Source of the DNA: Bacteroidia bacterium
Lineage (GTDB): Bacteria > Bacteroidota > Bacteroidia > Bacteroidales > GWA2-32-17
DNA: 64,000 nt
Assembly (NCBI GenBank): GCA_016218155.1
Contig: JACREQ010000038.1
Span: 1 to 64,000 of the forward strand
Reading direction: 5' to 3'
The notes under the pieces were generated by a model, which made no database searches, had not been told where the DNA came from, and saw only the letters and a list, made by a program, of their open reading frames with translations. Shown here in pieces: positions 33,841 through 42,472 of the stretch. A program made the position numbers and the translations under genes. Position 1 is the stretch's first letter. The number at the start of each line of letters is the position of its first letter.

Positions 33841-34779
33841 TTAAAAAATTTCTTTCAGTTTGTAAATTAATTTTGAATTTTCAACATTATAGGTGAGAAT
33901 AATCATATTCATTATTGCTTTAGAAGTAGAAGCTCCATGACCAATAACAACAGTTTTGTTTACACCCAAAATTGGTAATCCACCATAATTTTCAAAATTA
34001 AACCTTTCAACATATTCGTTAGCTAAATTGCCTTCTTTAAGCATTTGGTAAAATCCTTCGGCTTGTTTTAATAAAATATTTCCAACAAAGCCATCACAAA
34101 TAGCAACATCGGCTTTATCACTATTAAATAAATCGTTTCCTTCTATATTTCCAATGAAATTAAAATGAGAAGTTTCTTTCATTAAATCATAGGTTGCTTT
34201 AGCAAGAAGATTCCCTTTTTCTGGTTCAGAACCAACATTTAAAAGTCCAACGCGTGGATTGTTAATGTTATAAATATGTTCTGCATACTTTGATGCCAGA
34301 ATTGCATACTGATATAACACATCAGGTTTGCAATCGGGATTAATACCAACATCGGCAAGAATCAGATTACTTCCGTCTTTACGAGGTACGGTAGCAGCAA
34401 TACATGGGCGAATAACACCTGGTATTGATTTTATTGTATAAGTTGCCCCAACTAAAACAGCACCAGTATTACCAGCACTTGCAAAGCTATCAATTTTACC
34501 AGTATTTAACAGGTCGAAACCAACAGAAATACTGGATTTTGGTTTTTGAGCAAATGCTTTTGCAGGATGATCGCCCATTTCAATAACATCAGGGGCATCA
34601 ACAACCTCATAATTATTTAAATTTTCATTTTGTTCTAAAAGAAGTGTATTAATTCTTTCGGCAGGGCCTATTAAAACTAATTTTACTTCCTCAGAAAGTT
34701 GTTTACGTGCCATTACAGCACCTTGTAGTGTAAACTCGGGGGCGAAATCGCCACCCATAATATCAACACCAATCTTCAT
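33841..34779 (-). CDS. plsX: Phosphate acyltransferase PlsX
   Basis: The 312-residue soluble enzyme converts acyl-ACP to acyl-phosphate for phospholipid synthesis. Motifs include the N-terminal [61 protein letters not shown] and [15 protein letters not shown]. It lies 9 bases after rpmF and 4 bases before fabH on one transcript, the standard arrangement. The length is normal. Confidence 0.97.
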   Translation of the reverse strand: MKIGVDIMGGDFAPEFTLQGAVMARKQLSEEVKLVLIGPAERINTLLLEQNENLNNYEVVDAPDVIEMGDHPAKAFAQKPKSSISVGFDLLNTGKIDSFASAGNTGAVLVGATYTIKSIPGVIRPCIAATVPRKDGSNLILADVGINPDCKPDVLYQYAILASKYAEHIYNINNPRVGLLNVGSEPEKGNLLAKATYDLMKETSHFNFIGNIEGNDLFNSDKADVAICDGFVGNILLKQAEGFYQMLKEGNLANEYVERFNFENYGGLPILGVNKTVVIGHGASTSKAIMNMIILTYNVENSKLIYKLKEIF

Positions 34780-34788
34780 TAACGAAAA

Positions 34789-34974
34789 TTAAACAGCTAC
34801 TTCTTTCTCAATGGCTTTTTTGCCTCTGTAGAAACCGCATTCTGGACAAACATGATGAAATTGTACAGTTGCTCCGCAATTTGAACAAGTTGCTAAGGTA
34901 GGAGCTATAGCCTTATCGTGGGTTCTCCTTTTGTCTCTTCTTTGTTTAGAGTGTTTTCTTTTTGGATGTGGCAT
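34789..34974 (-). CDS. rpmF: Ribosomal protein bL32
   Basis: The 61-residue basic protein of the large ribosomal subunit starts MPHPKRKHSKQRRDKRRTHDKA. It has a zinc-binding CSNCGATVQFHHVCPECGFYRGKKAIEKE, with all four cysteines retained, so this is the zinc-dependent form. It lies 11 bases after yceD and is co-transcribed with the fatty-acid genes plsX and fabH, as in many bacteria. Confidence 0.98.
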   Translation of the reverse strand: MPHPKRKHSKQRRDKRRTHDKAIAPTLATCSNCGATVQFHHVCPECGFYRGKKAIEKEVAV

Positions 34975-34985
34975 TTTCTTATTAT

Positions 34986-35498
34986 TTAATTATTCAACAA
35001 ATTTTTTAAATCATTCCAACGTGGATCTGATGTTTCTTCTACATTATCAACTAAATGTGACTTTAGTTTTTTAATCATTTCCGGATTACATTTATTTTTT
35101 CCTCTCTTATCAGGATGAACTCTTCTTAAGGGCAAAGAAAAAACAATGCATTCGTAAATAAATTGTGATATATCTATCTCGCTCTCATCTGGTTTAAGAT
35201 ACACTATATCATCTTCTGCATCCTCAACATTTTCGCGTTTTGCAATAAGGTATGAATGATAGTCAACAGGTAAGCTTACATCGTCGAGGCAAATATCGCA
35301 CTCAACCTGCACACTTCCATTTAGCTGAAAATTGAATTCCAGTAAATTATTGTTTTTTATCATTTTCACTTCCACGTTCAGCTCAATGTCTTTTATTTCA
35401 GAATTATTAAAATTCTTCAAAAATGAAGTCCCTATCTTATAGTCGAATACGTGCTCACCCGTCTTCAATCCTATGAAAGGAATTATAAACTCTTTCAT
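34986..35498 (-). CDS. yceD: YceD/DUF177-family protein
   Basis: The product (170 residues from the ATG at 35498) belongs to the DUF177 family that sits upstream of rpmF in most bacteria. In several lineages it is linked to 23S rRNA accumulation or processing. It shows VQVECDICLDDVSLPVDYHSYLIAKR, then an acidic stretch with DEIDISQFIYECIVFSLPLRRVHP-like residues and a basic CNPEM tail. A GTG three codons upstream could also be used (adding three residues). It opens the yceD-rpmF-plsX-fabH operon and is preceded by a -7-like box. Confidence 0.9.
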   Translation of the reverse strand: MKEFIIPFIGLKTGEHVFDYKIGTSFLKNFNNSEIKDIELNVEVKMIKNNNLLEFNFQLNGSVQVECDICLDDVSLPVDYHSYLIAKRENVEDAEDDIVYLKPDESEIDISQFIYECIVFSLPLRRVHPDKRGKNKCNPEMIKKLKSHLVDNVEETSDPRWNDLKNLLNN

Positions 35499-35524
35499 CT
35501 TTTTCACTTTCGAAAAAATTTTCG

Positions 35525-35532
35525 CAAAGGTA
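35525..35532 (-). promoter_or_regulatory. Candidate -7 box (TACCTTTG) for the yceD-rpmF-plsX-fabH operon
   Basis: On the minus strand this matches TAnnTTTG exactly and lies 26 bases upstream of the chosen yceD start. T-rich sequence precedes it, but the TTTG-like -33 element is about 24 bases away, slightly far. Only the -7 element is well supported. Confidence 0.45.
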
Positions 35533-35637
35533 TAAATATTATCAGAATAAAAAACTCAAAAACTAATTTTATAAAGGTAAACAAGTGTTATTTAAGGAAA
35601 TAAATATACTTTTTGTCAAAAAGTATAAATCCGACAA

Positions 35638-36789
35638 TTATTTTTTCAAAGCAATACGAAATGTAGTACCCACATTAACTTCCGAAGATTTTACAAATAT
35701 TTTTCCATTATGATACACCTCAATAATTCTTTTTGACAGGCTCAAACCCAAGCCCCAACCACGTTTTTTGGTAGTATACCCAGGTTGAAAAACTGTTTTT
35801 TGTTTTGACTTTGGAATTCCTCTTCCGGTATCCTTTATATCAATAAAAAGTACCTGCATTTGATCAAACAATGAAATTTCAATTGTACCAGAACTTTCCA
35901 TTGAATCAATAGCATTCTTACAAATATTCTCTATAACCCACTCAAAAAGGGGAGGGTTTAGTGGAACTATCAATTCTCCTGTTACTGGAAATTTTAATAT
36001 AAACTGAACTTTTGATGAAGTTCTAGTTCGCATGTAACTAACAACATTATTAAGTACTTCTATAACATTTACAGGTACCAGGCTTGTGCCAGAACCAATT
36101 TTAGAAAACCGTTCGGTAACAATTTCCAATCGTTTAATATCCTTACCAATTTCTAATAGTATTTCCTGATCTACATTTTTTAGTGATAGTAATTCTATCC
36201 ATGCCATTAATGAAGAAATTGGCGTACCTAATTGATGAGCTGTTTCTTTTGCCATTCCAACCCAAACCTGATTCTGCTCTGCTTTACGTGATGAACTGAA
36301 AGCAAAATATGCAACCAAAATAAAAAGAAATATTACAGCTAATTGAATATAAGGGTAATAAAGAAGTTGAATAAGAATGGTAGAATCTTCGTAATAAACA
36401 ATTCGAGTTAATTTCTCTGACCTTATCATTTCTATTGGTTCGCAGTGCTTTTTCATTTCCGTAAGCCTGCTTTTTAAATATGATGGATCATTAGTTTTTA
36501 GAGAATCAAGATTACGAAATACAACTATACTGTCATTTTCGTCAGCTATAATTACAGGAACAGTTTCGTTATTTTTTATTACTTCAAAAATAAAAGTTAT
36601 ATCCTGATTGGGGTTTTCAGTATTAGCCAGAGCTTTCATTCCTTTTGCCCAGAGTTCGATTTTTTTTCTTTCTTCAAGTTCTAACTTATTTACTAAATTA
36701 TTTGTAACCCAAAGAGATGATATTCCAATTATTACGGCAATAATCAGAAGTAAAAGTTTCCAGACTTGTTTTCTTGAGTATATGTTCAA
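35638..36789 (-). CDS. Membrane sensor histidine kinase (orphan)
   Basis: The 383-residue protein has a first membrane helix (about 12-32; LLLLIIAVIIGISSLWV), an extracytoplasmic region of about 110 residues, and a second helix (about 147-165; IQLAVIFLFILVAYFAF). The kinase core follows. The H-box is WVGMAKETAHQLGTPISSLMAWIELL with the phospho-acceptor His, the N-box is IENICKNAIDSMESSG, and the G-boxes are DTGRGIPKSKQ and GWGLGLSLSKRIIE. The signal is unknown. No response regulator is adjacent. The start is TTG at 36789; no ATG fits, and a TACTTTTG -7 box lies about 25 bases upstream (36813-36820). The family call is certain. Confidence 0.92.
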   Translation of the reverse strand: MNIYSRKQVWKLLLLIIAVIIGISSLWVTNNLVNKLELEERKKIELWAKGMKALANTENPNQDITFIFEVIKNNETVPVIIADENDSIVVFRNLDSLKTNDPSYLKSRLTEMKKHCEPIEMIRSEKLTRIVYYEDSTILIQLLYYPYIQLAVIFLFILVAYFAFSSSRKAEQNQVWVGMAKETAHQLGTPISSLMAWIELLSLKNVDQEILLEIGKDIKRLEIVTERFSKIGSGTSLVPVNVIEVLNNVVSYMRTRTSSKVQFILKFPVTGELIVPLNPPLFEWVIENICKNAIDSMESSGTIEISLFDQMQVLFIDIKDTGRGIPKSKQKTVFQPGYTTKKRGWGLGLSLSKRIIEVYHNGKIFVKSSEVNVGTTFRIALKK

Positions 36790-36812
36790 TGATCTAGTGC
36801 TAAAATGAAACG

Positions 36813-36820
36813 CAAAAGTA
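36813..36820 (-). promoter_or_regulatory. Candidate -7 box (TACTTTTG) for the histidine kinase
   Basis: The minus-strand octamer matches TAnnTTTG and would place transcription about 17 bases before the TTG start at 36789. This supports that start. No clear TTTG is seen at the -33 position, where the upstream glgP terminator hairpin lies. Confidence 0.4.
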
Positions 36821-36827
36821 AAAAATT

Positions 36828-36858
36828 TTAGGTGGAATTAAAAATTAATCCCACCTAA
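36828..36858 (-). terminator. Terminator after the glycogen synthase-phosphorylase gene
   Basis: Arms of 13 bases (TTAGGTGGAATTA at 36828-36840 and TAATCCCACCTAA at 36846-36858) pair with one mismatch around a 5-base loop. On the minus strand the hairpin is followed by AAAATTTTTTAC. It lies 18 bases beyond the stop of the GT3-GT35 gene. Confidence 0.75.
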
Positions 36859-36876
36859 CAATAGCATCTAAAATCA

Positions 36877-39800
36877 CTAAATCCATTTAACCAAAGGGAA
36901 GTCCATTCGATGAGGCAAATCGTGATTTTTAGGGAATACCCTGAAAGAGTAGTCATAAACACCTGAACGGGTTGCCGGAACAACACATTTAAATGTAACG
37001 ACTCCACCATGTTCTGCAATTGGTTTCATTTCTTCAATAAAATGTATTTCTTTCACCTCGTCAAATACTTTTTGTCCAAAAACAATTTCAATCCCTATAT
37101 CAGAAGTTGGTATTTCGTGGAGGTTTAATACTATTTCTGCAACAAAGTCTTCACCAAGTAATAATGGTTTTTGTGTAGAATCGTGACAATCGACTGAAAC
37201 AATTTCAACACTTTCCCATCCTCTAATCATTTTTTGTTTCCAGGCAGCAATCTTTCTAACCATTTCGAAATTGTTCTCAAAAAGCAAGCTTCTTCTTTCT
37301 AACAATTTGTTATAATATTTTGAATAATAGTCGTCAAGCTGACGTTTCATTGTAAAGCGTGGAACTATATCAGCAATTGTTTTCTTAATGTGAGCAATCC
37401 ACTTTGTAGGCAAACCAGATTTATCATTATTGTAGAATGTTGGAACAATCTCATTTTCGAAAAGGAAGTATAATGTTTCTGCATCCAGTTCATCCTGAAA
37501 ATTTTGATTGTCATATGTACGTTCTTCTTTAAGAGCCCAGCCTGCACCTTTAACATATCCTTCTGCCCACCATCCATCTAACACACTGCAATTAACTACT
37601 CCGTTCATTACTGCTTTTTCTCCACTTGTTCCGGAAGCCTCTAGTGGTCGGGTTGGAGTGTTTAACCAAACATCAACACCTTGCACTAATTTTTTTGCAA
37701 GCTCAATATCATAGTTGTCAAGGAAAAGGATTTTACCTACAAACTCTGGTAAACGTGATATTTCTACTATTTTTTTAATTAAATCCTGTCCGGCTTTATC
37801 TGCAGGGTGTGCTTTTCCTGCAAAAATAAATTGTACTGGCTTTTCCTTATTATTTACTAATTCTGCTAATCGTTTTAAATTACTAAAAATTAAATGAGCT
37901 CTTTTATAAGTTGCAAAACGACGTGCAAAGCCTATTGTTAATGCGTTTTCGTTAAGTCTTTCAACAGTTTCTAAAACTAATGTAGGATTTTCCTGGCGAT
38001 TTTCAAGTCCTTCCATTAATTTTTTGCGAATTGTTACAAATAATTCCTGACGCAATTGTGATCTTACTTCCCAGATTTTTTCATCGGGAACTTTATTTAT
38101 TGCCGACCACGAATTTTTATTTGACTGATCGTTAATAAATTCTTTTGGTAAATATTCGTTATATAATCCCCACCATGGTTTTGCAACCCAGGTTGGAAAA
38201 TGAACTCCATTTGTTACATAACCTACATGTAATTCCTGCGGAAAATAATCACTCCACAAAGGATTAAACATAGTACGTGAAACTTTTCCATGTATTTTAC
38301 TTACACCATTTACTTCCTGAGAAAATTTACATGCAAGAACCGACATCGAAAATGTTTCCTTTATATCATCTTCGCGAACACGACCCAGTCCCATTAATGT
38401 TTCCCAACTAATATTTAGTTTATCTGTAAAATATGAAAGATAAGTTCTTATCATGTCTTCGCGGAAGGCATCGTGCCCTGCAGGAACCGGTGTATGGGTT
38501 GTAAATAATGAAGAAGCGCGAACAACCTCTAATGCTTCATAAAAATTCATGCGTCTTAATTCAACACATTTCCTTAACCTTTCTAAACCAATAAAAGCTG
38601 CATGACCTTCATTACAATGATATATTTCAGGTTTTATACCAATAGCATCAAGCATTTTAATACCACCAATACCTAACAGAATTTCTTGTTTAAGGCGATG
38701 TTCCAAATCTCCACCATAAAGTTGATAGGTAATTGATTTGTCGGCATCAGAGTTTTCTTCAATATCTGCATCAAGTAAGTACAATGGAACTCTTCCCACA
38801 TCAACTCTCCAAACTTTTGCATGTAACAAACGACCCGGCATTGGTAAATTAATAATTACCCATTCTCCTTTTTCATTTCTAACAGGGTGCAAAGGAAGTG
38901 CAGTAAATCTTTGTGGAACATAATTTGCAATTTGTTCGCCGGAAACTGAAAGAGATTGTGCAAAATATCCATATCGATATAACAAACCGATTCCAACAAT
39001 ATTAGCTCCTGAGTCGCTTGCTTGCTTTAGATAATCCCCTGCCAATATTCCCAATCCTCCTGAATATATTTTTAAAGTATCGTGCAAACCAAACTCCATA
39101 CTAAAATATCCAATTTGCTTATCATTGGTAGTATGTTTGGATTTCATATATTCATCAAAAGCAGAATTTACTCTGTTTAATTTTTCGAGAAACATTTGAT
39201 CTTTTTCCAGTTCTCTGTATTTTTCAAGTGTAATTGACTCAAGCAATACAATTGGATTGTGTCCTACCTCTTCCCATAATTGACTATCAATCATTTCGAA
39301 CAGCTCGTGAGCATCGTAATTCCACGACCACCAAAGATTTTTAGAAAGTTTTTGTAAATTAAAAAGACTTTCAGGAATAAATGATTTAATAAAAACTTTT
39401 TTCCATGCAGGTTTTACTGTATCAATATTTTTAAGTGATTTTAACCCTTCTGGTAATTGTTTGTGTTTATAATCCTCTATTCTTAATTCGGCTTTTGTAA
39501 GAGCAACATGATATGCTTCATGATAATAAGCTATAAGATTTTTCCATAAAACAGTTTGAGAAATTTCATATGCGATTTGTCTGGCCGATGCAATTTCACT
39601 TTCTGATTTAGAATCATATTCCAAAATAAATTTTGCAATTTTATGAAATACCTCATCCTGATTAAAATCATCACGTTCAATAACTTTGATGCCATCACCT
39701 CTTTCGTCTCCCTGTTGTTTTATCCATAGTCCAAATCCAGCTAATGTTGTTGTAACTGTTGGAATATGAAATGCAACACTTTCTAACGGAGTATATCCCC

Positions 39801-41121
39801 ATGGCTCGTAATATGAAGGAAATACCGATAAGTCAAAACCAATTAACAAATCATAATAAGGTAAGTTAAATACTCCATCTACTCCATTAAAATAACAAGG
39901 AACAAATATTATTTTAACTTTATCATTAGGACCATTGTTAAGATTTTTCTCTTTTATTCTTTTTAAAATCGGATCGTACTCAAAATCGTGAAGATTATGA
40001 GTTAAATATTCATGTGAAATAGGATTGTTAAAATCACAGTTATGAATTCGCTCTATTAATTCGGTACGCGGACCAGCATGATTTGCCGGAACAGTAATAT
40101 AAGCAACAATTTGTTTCTTAAAATCCGGATTATCATTTATTTCGGCCATCGAATCAATAAAAAGATCAATTCCTTTATTTCTAAACTCATAACGACCACT
40201 ATTGATAATCAACAGGCTGTTTCGGTCAATTTCCTGATTAAGTAGTGCTTCGGTAACGTTAAATAATTTATTTCTTGCAACTTGTCGCTTTTCTTCAAAA
40301 TCACAATCTAACGGTACAAATGAATCTTCAAAACCATTTGGTGTAATTACATCTGCTTTTTTATTATGAAACTGAATACATTCCCTATCGGTAATTTCAC
40401 TAACAACGGTAAATGCGTCACAGTTATTTGCAGAAAGCATTTCGAGTGATTGCTTTGACTGAATATTAAATTTTTCGGCAAGTTCGTTTGCATTATATTT
40501 TTCAAGATCTCTGTATAATGGTAATCCGTTTCCTGCAATTGAACGACCAACAGTTGTGGCGTGAGTAGTAAATAGCGTTCCAATTTGTGGAACTTCTTTT
40601 TTCAAATATAGTATTCCTGAGCCTGTCATCCACTCATGAAAATGAGCTATGATGCGATCTTTTGAGGTATGCGAAAATTCATAAAAACTTTCAATAAGCT
40701 TAGCAGCAGCATACCCAAAAAGAGTAGGCTCCATATAATCCCACTGACCATGAAGTGAATCCAAGTGGTAATTTTCCCAGAAATCGTAAAATATTTTATC
40801 TTTCTGACTGAAGTATGGAGTAAAATCAACTAATATAACTACTGGTGAACCAGCAATATCCCAACGACCAATCTTAAATTTATGACCTTCAATCTCAGCC
40901 TGCCTGCGCCATGTTTTAAATAAAAATTTATCTTCAATAAATTCTGTATTATGATGTGTTTCTTTCCAAACATCAGGTCCGATTAATATGTAATTATCTT
41001 TTAAATCATCTACTATTGACTTTGCTTTTGTTGAGATTACAGTGTAAATACCACCAACTTTATTGCATACTTCCCAGCTTACTTCAAAAAGATAGTCGGG
41101 TAAAAGTTTAATTTCAGCCAT
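36877..41121 (-). CDS. Glycogen synthase (GT3)-alpha-glucan phosphorylase (GT35) fusion
   Basis: This 1414-residue protein joins two opposing glycogen enzymes. Residues 1 to about 545 resemble eukaryotic-type GT3 glycogen synthase: LLPDYLFEVSWEVCNKVGGIYTVISTKA at the start, HFHEWMTGSGILYLK, the TTHATTVGRSIAGNG stretch, and SYYEPWGYTPLESVAFHIPTVTTTLAGFG. Residues about 580-665 match the helical DUF3417 lead domain (LQKLSKNLWWSWNYDA). About 670-1290 is a short-type phosphorylase, with YFSMEFGLHDTLKIYSGGLGILAGDYLKQASD, TNGVHFPTWVAKPWW and the PLP-lysine region EASGTSGEKAVMNGVVN. A beta-rich tail closes it. Synthase adds glucose from a nucleotide sugar; phosphorylase releases glucose 1-phosphate. 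It is a single-gene unit with a terminator. Confidence 0.92.
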   Translation of the reverse strand: MAEIKLLPDYLFEVSWEVCNKVGGIYTVISTKAKSIVDDLKDNYILIGPDVWKETHHNTEFIEDKFLFKTWRRQAEIEGHKFKIGRWDIAGSPVVILVDFTPYFSQKDKIFYDFWENYHLDSLHGQWDYMEPTLFGYAAAKLIESFYEFSHTSKDRIIAHFHEWMTGSGILYLKKEVPQIGTLFTTHATTVGRSIAGNGLPLYRDLEKYNANELAEKFNIQSKQSLEMLSANNCDAFTVVSEITDRECIQFHNKKADVITPNGFEDSFVPLDCDFEEKRQVARNKLFNVTEALLNQEIDRNSLLIINSGRYEFRNKGIDLFIDSMAEINDNPDFKKQIVAYITVPANHAGPRTELIERIHNCDFNNPISHEYLTHNLHDFEYDPILKRIKEKNLNNGPNDKVKIIFVPCYFNGVDGVFNLPYYDLLIGFDLSVFPSYYEPWGYTPLESVAFHIPTVTTTLAGFGLWIKQQGDERGDGIKVIERDDFNQDEVFHKIAKFILEYDSKSESEIASARQIAYEISQTVLWKNLIAYYHEAYHVALTKAELRIEDYKHKQLPEGLKSLKNIDTVKPAWKKVFIKSFIPESLFNLQKLSKNLWWSWNYDAHELFEMIDSQLWEEVGHNPIVLLESITLEKYRELEKDQMFLEKLNRVNSAFDEYMKSKHTTNDKQIGYFSMEFGLHDTLKIYSGGLGILAGDYLKQASDSGANIVGIGLLYRYGYFAQSLSVSGEQIANYVPQRFTALPLHPVRNEKGEWVIINLPMPGRLLHAKVWRVDVGRVPLYLLDADIEENSDADKSITYQLYGGDLEHRLKQEILLGIGGIKMLDAIGIKPEIYHCNEGHAAFIGLERLRKCVELRRMNFYEALEVVRASSLFTTHTPVPAGHDAFREDMIRTYLSYFTDKLNISWETLMGLGRVREDDIKETFSMSVLACKFSQEVNGVSKIHGKVSRTMFNPLWSDYFPQELHVGYVTNGVHFPTWVAKPWWGLYNEYLPKEFINDQSNKNSWSAINKVPDEKIWEVRSQLRQELFVTIRKKLMEGLENRQENPTLVLETVERLNENALTIGFARRFATYKRAHLIFSNLKRLAELVNNKEKPVQFIFAGKAHPADKAGQDLIKKIVEISRLPEFVGKILFLDNYDIELAKKLVQGVDVWLNTPTRPLEASGTSGEKAVMNGVVNCSVLDGWWAEGYVKGAGWALKEERTYDNQNFQDELDAETLYFLFENEIVPTFYNNDKSGLPTKWIAHIKKTIADIVPRFTMKRQLDDYYSKYYNKLLERRSLLFENNFEMVRKIAAWKQKMIRGWESVEIVSVDCHDSTQKPLLLGEDFVAEIVLNLHEIPTSDIGIEIVFGQKVFDEVKEIHFIEEMKPIAEHGGVVTFKCVVPATRSGVYDYSFRVFPKNHDLPHRMDFPLVKWI

Positions 41122-41182
41122 TTAAATAATTTTATTTTGTAATGATATATATCGAAATAATCTCGTAAAGTTAAAAGCAAAA

Positions 41183-41216
41183 TGAATATTTCACCTATTA
41201 ATAGATAAAATATTCA
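41183..41216 (-). terminator. Possible AT-rich terminator hairpin after the 361-aa T9SS gene
   Basis: TGAATATTT (41183-41191) pairs with AAATATTCA (41208-41216) around a 16-base loop, downstream of the stop at 41254. The stem is AT-rich and the T-run weak, so this is only a candidate. Confidence 0.3.
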
Positions 41217-41253
41217 CCTTGTTTGAAAAAAATATTTTCTTTGTCGTAACTGT

Positions 41254-42339
41254 CTATTTTACAACAAAATTTGATTTAAATACTTTGCCGGTTTCTGTTT
41301 CAATTTCTACAAAATATAAACCTTGGTCAAAAGTTTTTACAGAAATTGAATTTAGATTGTCTTTAGAGCTTTGCTTAAAAATCTCTTTACCCGAAAGATC
41401 TAAAATTCTAATTAAATATTTTTCACCCTTTAAATTACCATCGATTTTAATTGTTGCATAATCTGAAACAGGATTTGGGAAAACAGAAATTGAAACTTCA
41501 TCAGAATTAACCTGATTAACATTCAGATGTGCCCATGACACATACTCTATTCTTTGCAAAATCCCTGCATTATTACAATAAGCAATTGCTACAGGATGCC
41601 TTTCGGTTGGAGCCCAGAATAAATATTTATTTATTGTGTCTTTCTTAAATAACAATGAATAATACGTTGTACCACCAAATGATGCAAATACACTATCTGT
41701 TGTAACTGAAAACTCATGTACTCTTATAACATTTGAAAACACTCCATAAGGTGTGGTCATGCTTCCCCATGCATCGCAATTAATATTTTTATGGGTACGG
41801 CTTCTGTATAAAGTGTCAAAGTCAGTTGGAACATATGCAATACTCACTTCCCATTTCGAATCATAATTCTGATTATGACCATAAGTACAAGGAACAGGCA
41901 TCAGCATTTCTTTTGGATTTGGATTAATGTTTTTCTCACCATGTCCATCATAATCGCTGCGATAACCTTCAACCCACATTCCGGTTGAATTTACAGACCA
42001 CATTGTATAACCAACGCCGGCACCCGGACTTGGAGCTCCTGGCCCGCCATACAAAACAGCAGGACCGTAAGTATAAGTATTAGAGTTTGGAAAAGAAGCA
42101 CTAAAAGCAAGATTTGCTGTTATTCCGTATGGCGCATATTTGGTTGAATCATTTGCCAATGCACTATAGTTCCAAACCTGAGCCGAAGCAGATGCTGTTC
42201 CCAAAGAAACAGTTGGAGTTTTATCTACATAAAGCATAAATGTATCTCCCGGTTGAGGAAGATCCTGTTGATAAATTGTAATTTGTGCGTTTGAGTACAA
42301 ACATAAGATAACTAACAGAATAGGTAATAGTTTTTTCAT
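41254..42339 (-). CDS. T9SS type A sorting-domain protein (361 aa)
   Basis: A signal peptide (MKKLLPILLVILCLYSNAQ) is followed by a 250-residue beta-rich region of unknown fold (ITIYQQDLPQPGDTFMLYVDKTPTVSLG, NSTGMWVEGYRSDYDGHGEKN, NINCDAWGSMTTPYGVFSNVIRVHEF). A type A sorting domain ends it (SISVFPNPVSDYATIKIDG, LDLSGKEIFKQ, GLYFVEIETETGKVFKSNFVVK). The pattern suggests an exported surface or secreted protein; I see no catalytic motif. It is the last of four T9SS cargo genes on this strand. A terminator of the preceding gene lies just upstream, so it probably has its own promoter. Confidence 0.85.
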   Translation of the reverse strand: MKKLLPILLVILCLYSNAQITIYQQDLPQPGDTFMLYVDKTPTVSLGTASASAQVWNYSALANDSTKYAPYGITANLAFSASFPNSNTYTYGPAVLYGGPGAPSPGAGVGYTMWSVNSTGMWVEGYRSDYDGHGEKNINPNPKEMLMPVPCTYGHNQNYDSKWEVSIAYVPTDFDTLYRSRTHKNINCDAWGSMTTPYGVFSNVIRVHEFSVTTDSVFASFGGTTYYSLLFKKDTINKYLFWAPTERHPVAIAYCNNAGILQRIEYVSWAHLNVNQVNSDEVSISVFPNPVSDYATIKIDGNLKGEKYLIRILDLSGKEIFKQSSKDNLNSISVKTFDQGLYFVEIETETGKVFKSNFVVK

Positions 42340-42387
42340 AATAGTTTATTTTTGTTGAGGTAAATATACAAATTTCTGGAAATAAAA

Positions 42388-42414
42388 AAAAGCTGCAAAT
42401 TTCGAGCAGCTTTT
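42388..42414 (-). terminator. Terminator after the 1116-aa T9SS gene
   Basis: A perfect 9-bp stem (AAAAGCTGC at 42388-42396 with GCAGCTTTT at 42406-42414) and a 9-base loop, with a run of eight T on the minus strand immediately after. It is the second hairpin beyond the stop at 42473 and is the more typical terminator of the two. Confidence 0.8.
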
Positions 42415-42438
42415 AAATATAATGTTATAACATTACCT

Positions 42439-42464
42439 GTTGTCAGGTCTTTCGACTTGACAAC
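42439..42464. repeat. GTCAGGTC hairpin, copy 1
   Basis: GTTGTCAGGTC (42439-42449), loop TTTC, GACTTGACAAC (42454-42464): an 11-bp stem with one G-U pair, 9 bases beyond the stop of the 1116-aa gene. The core is the same as in the hairpin at 45913-45940, so it is a dispersed extragenic element. Confidence 0.6.
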
Positions 42465-42472
42465 ATTTCATA

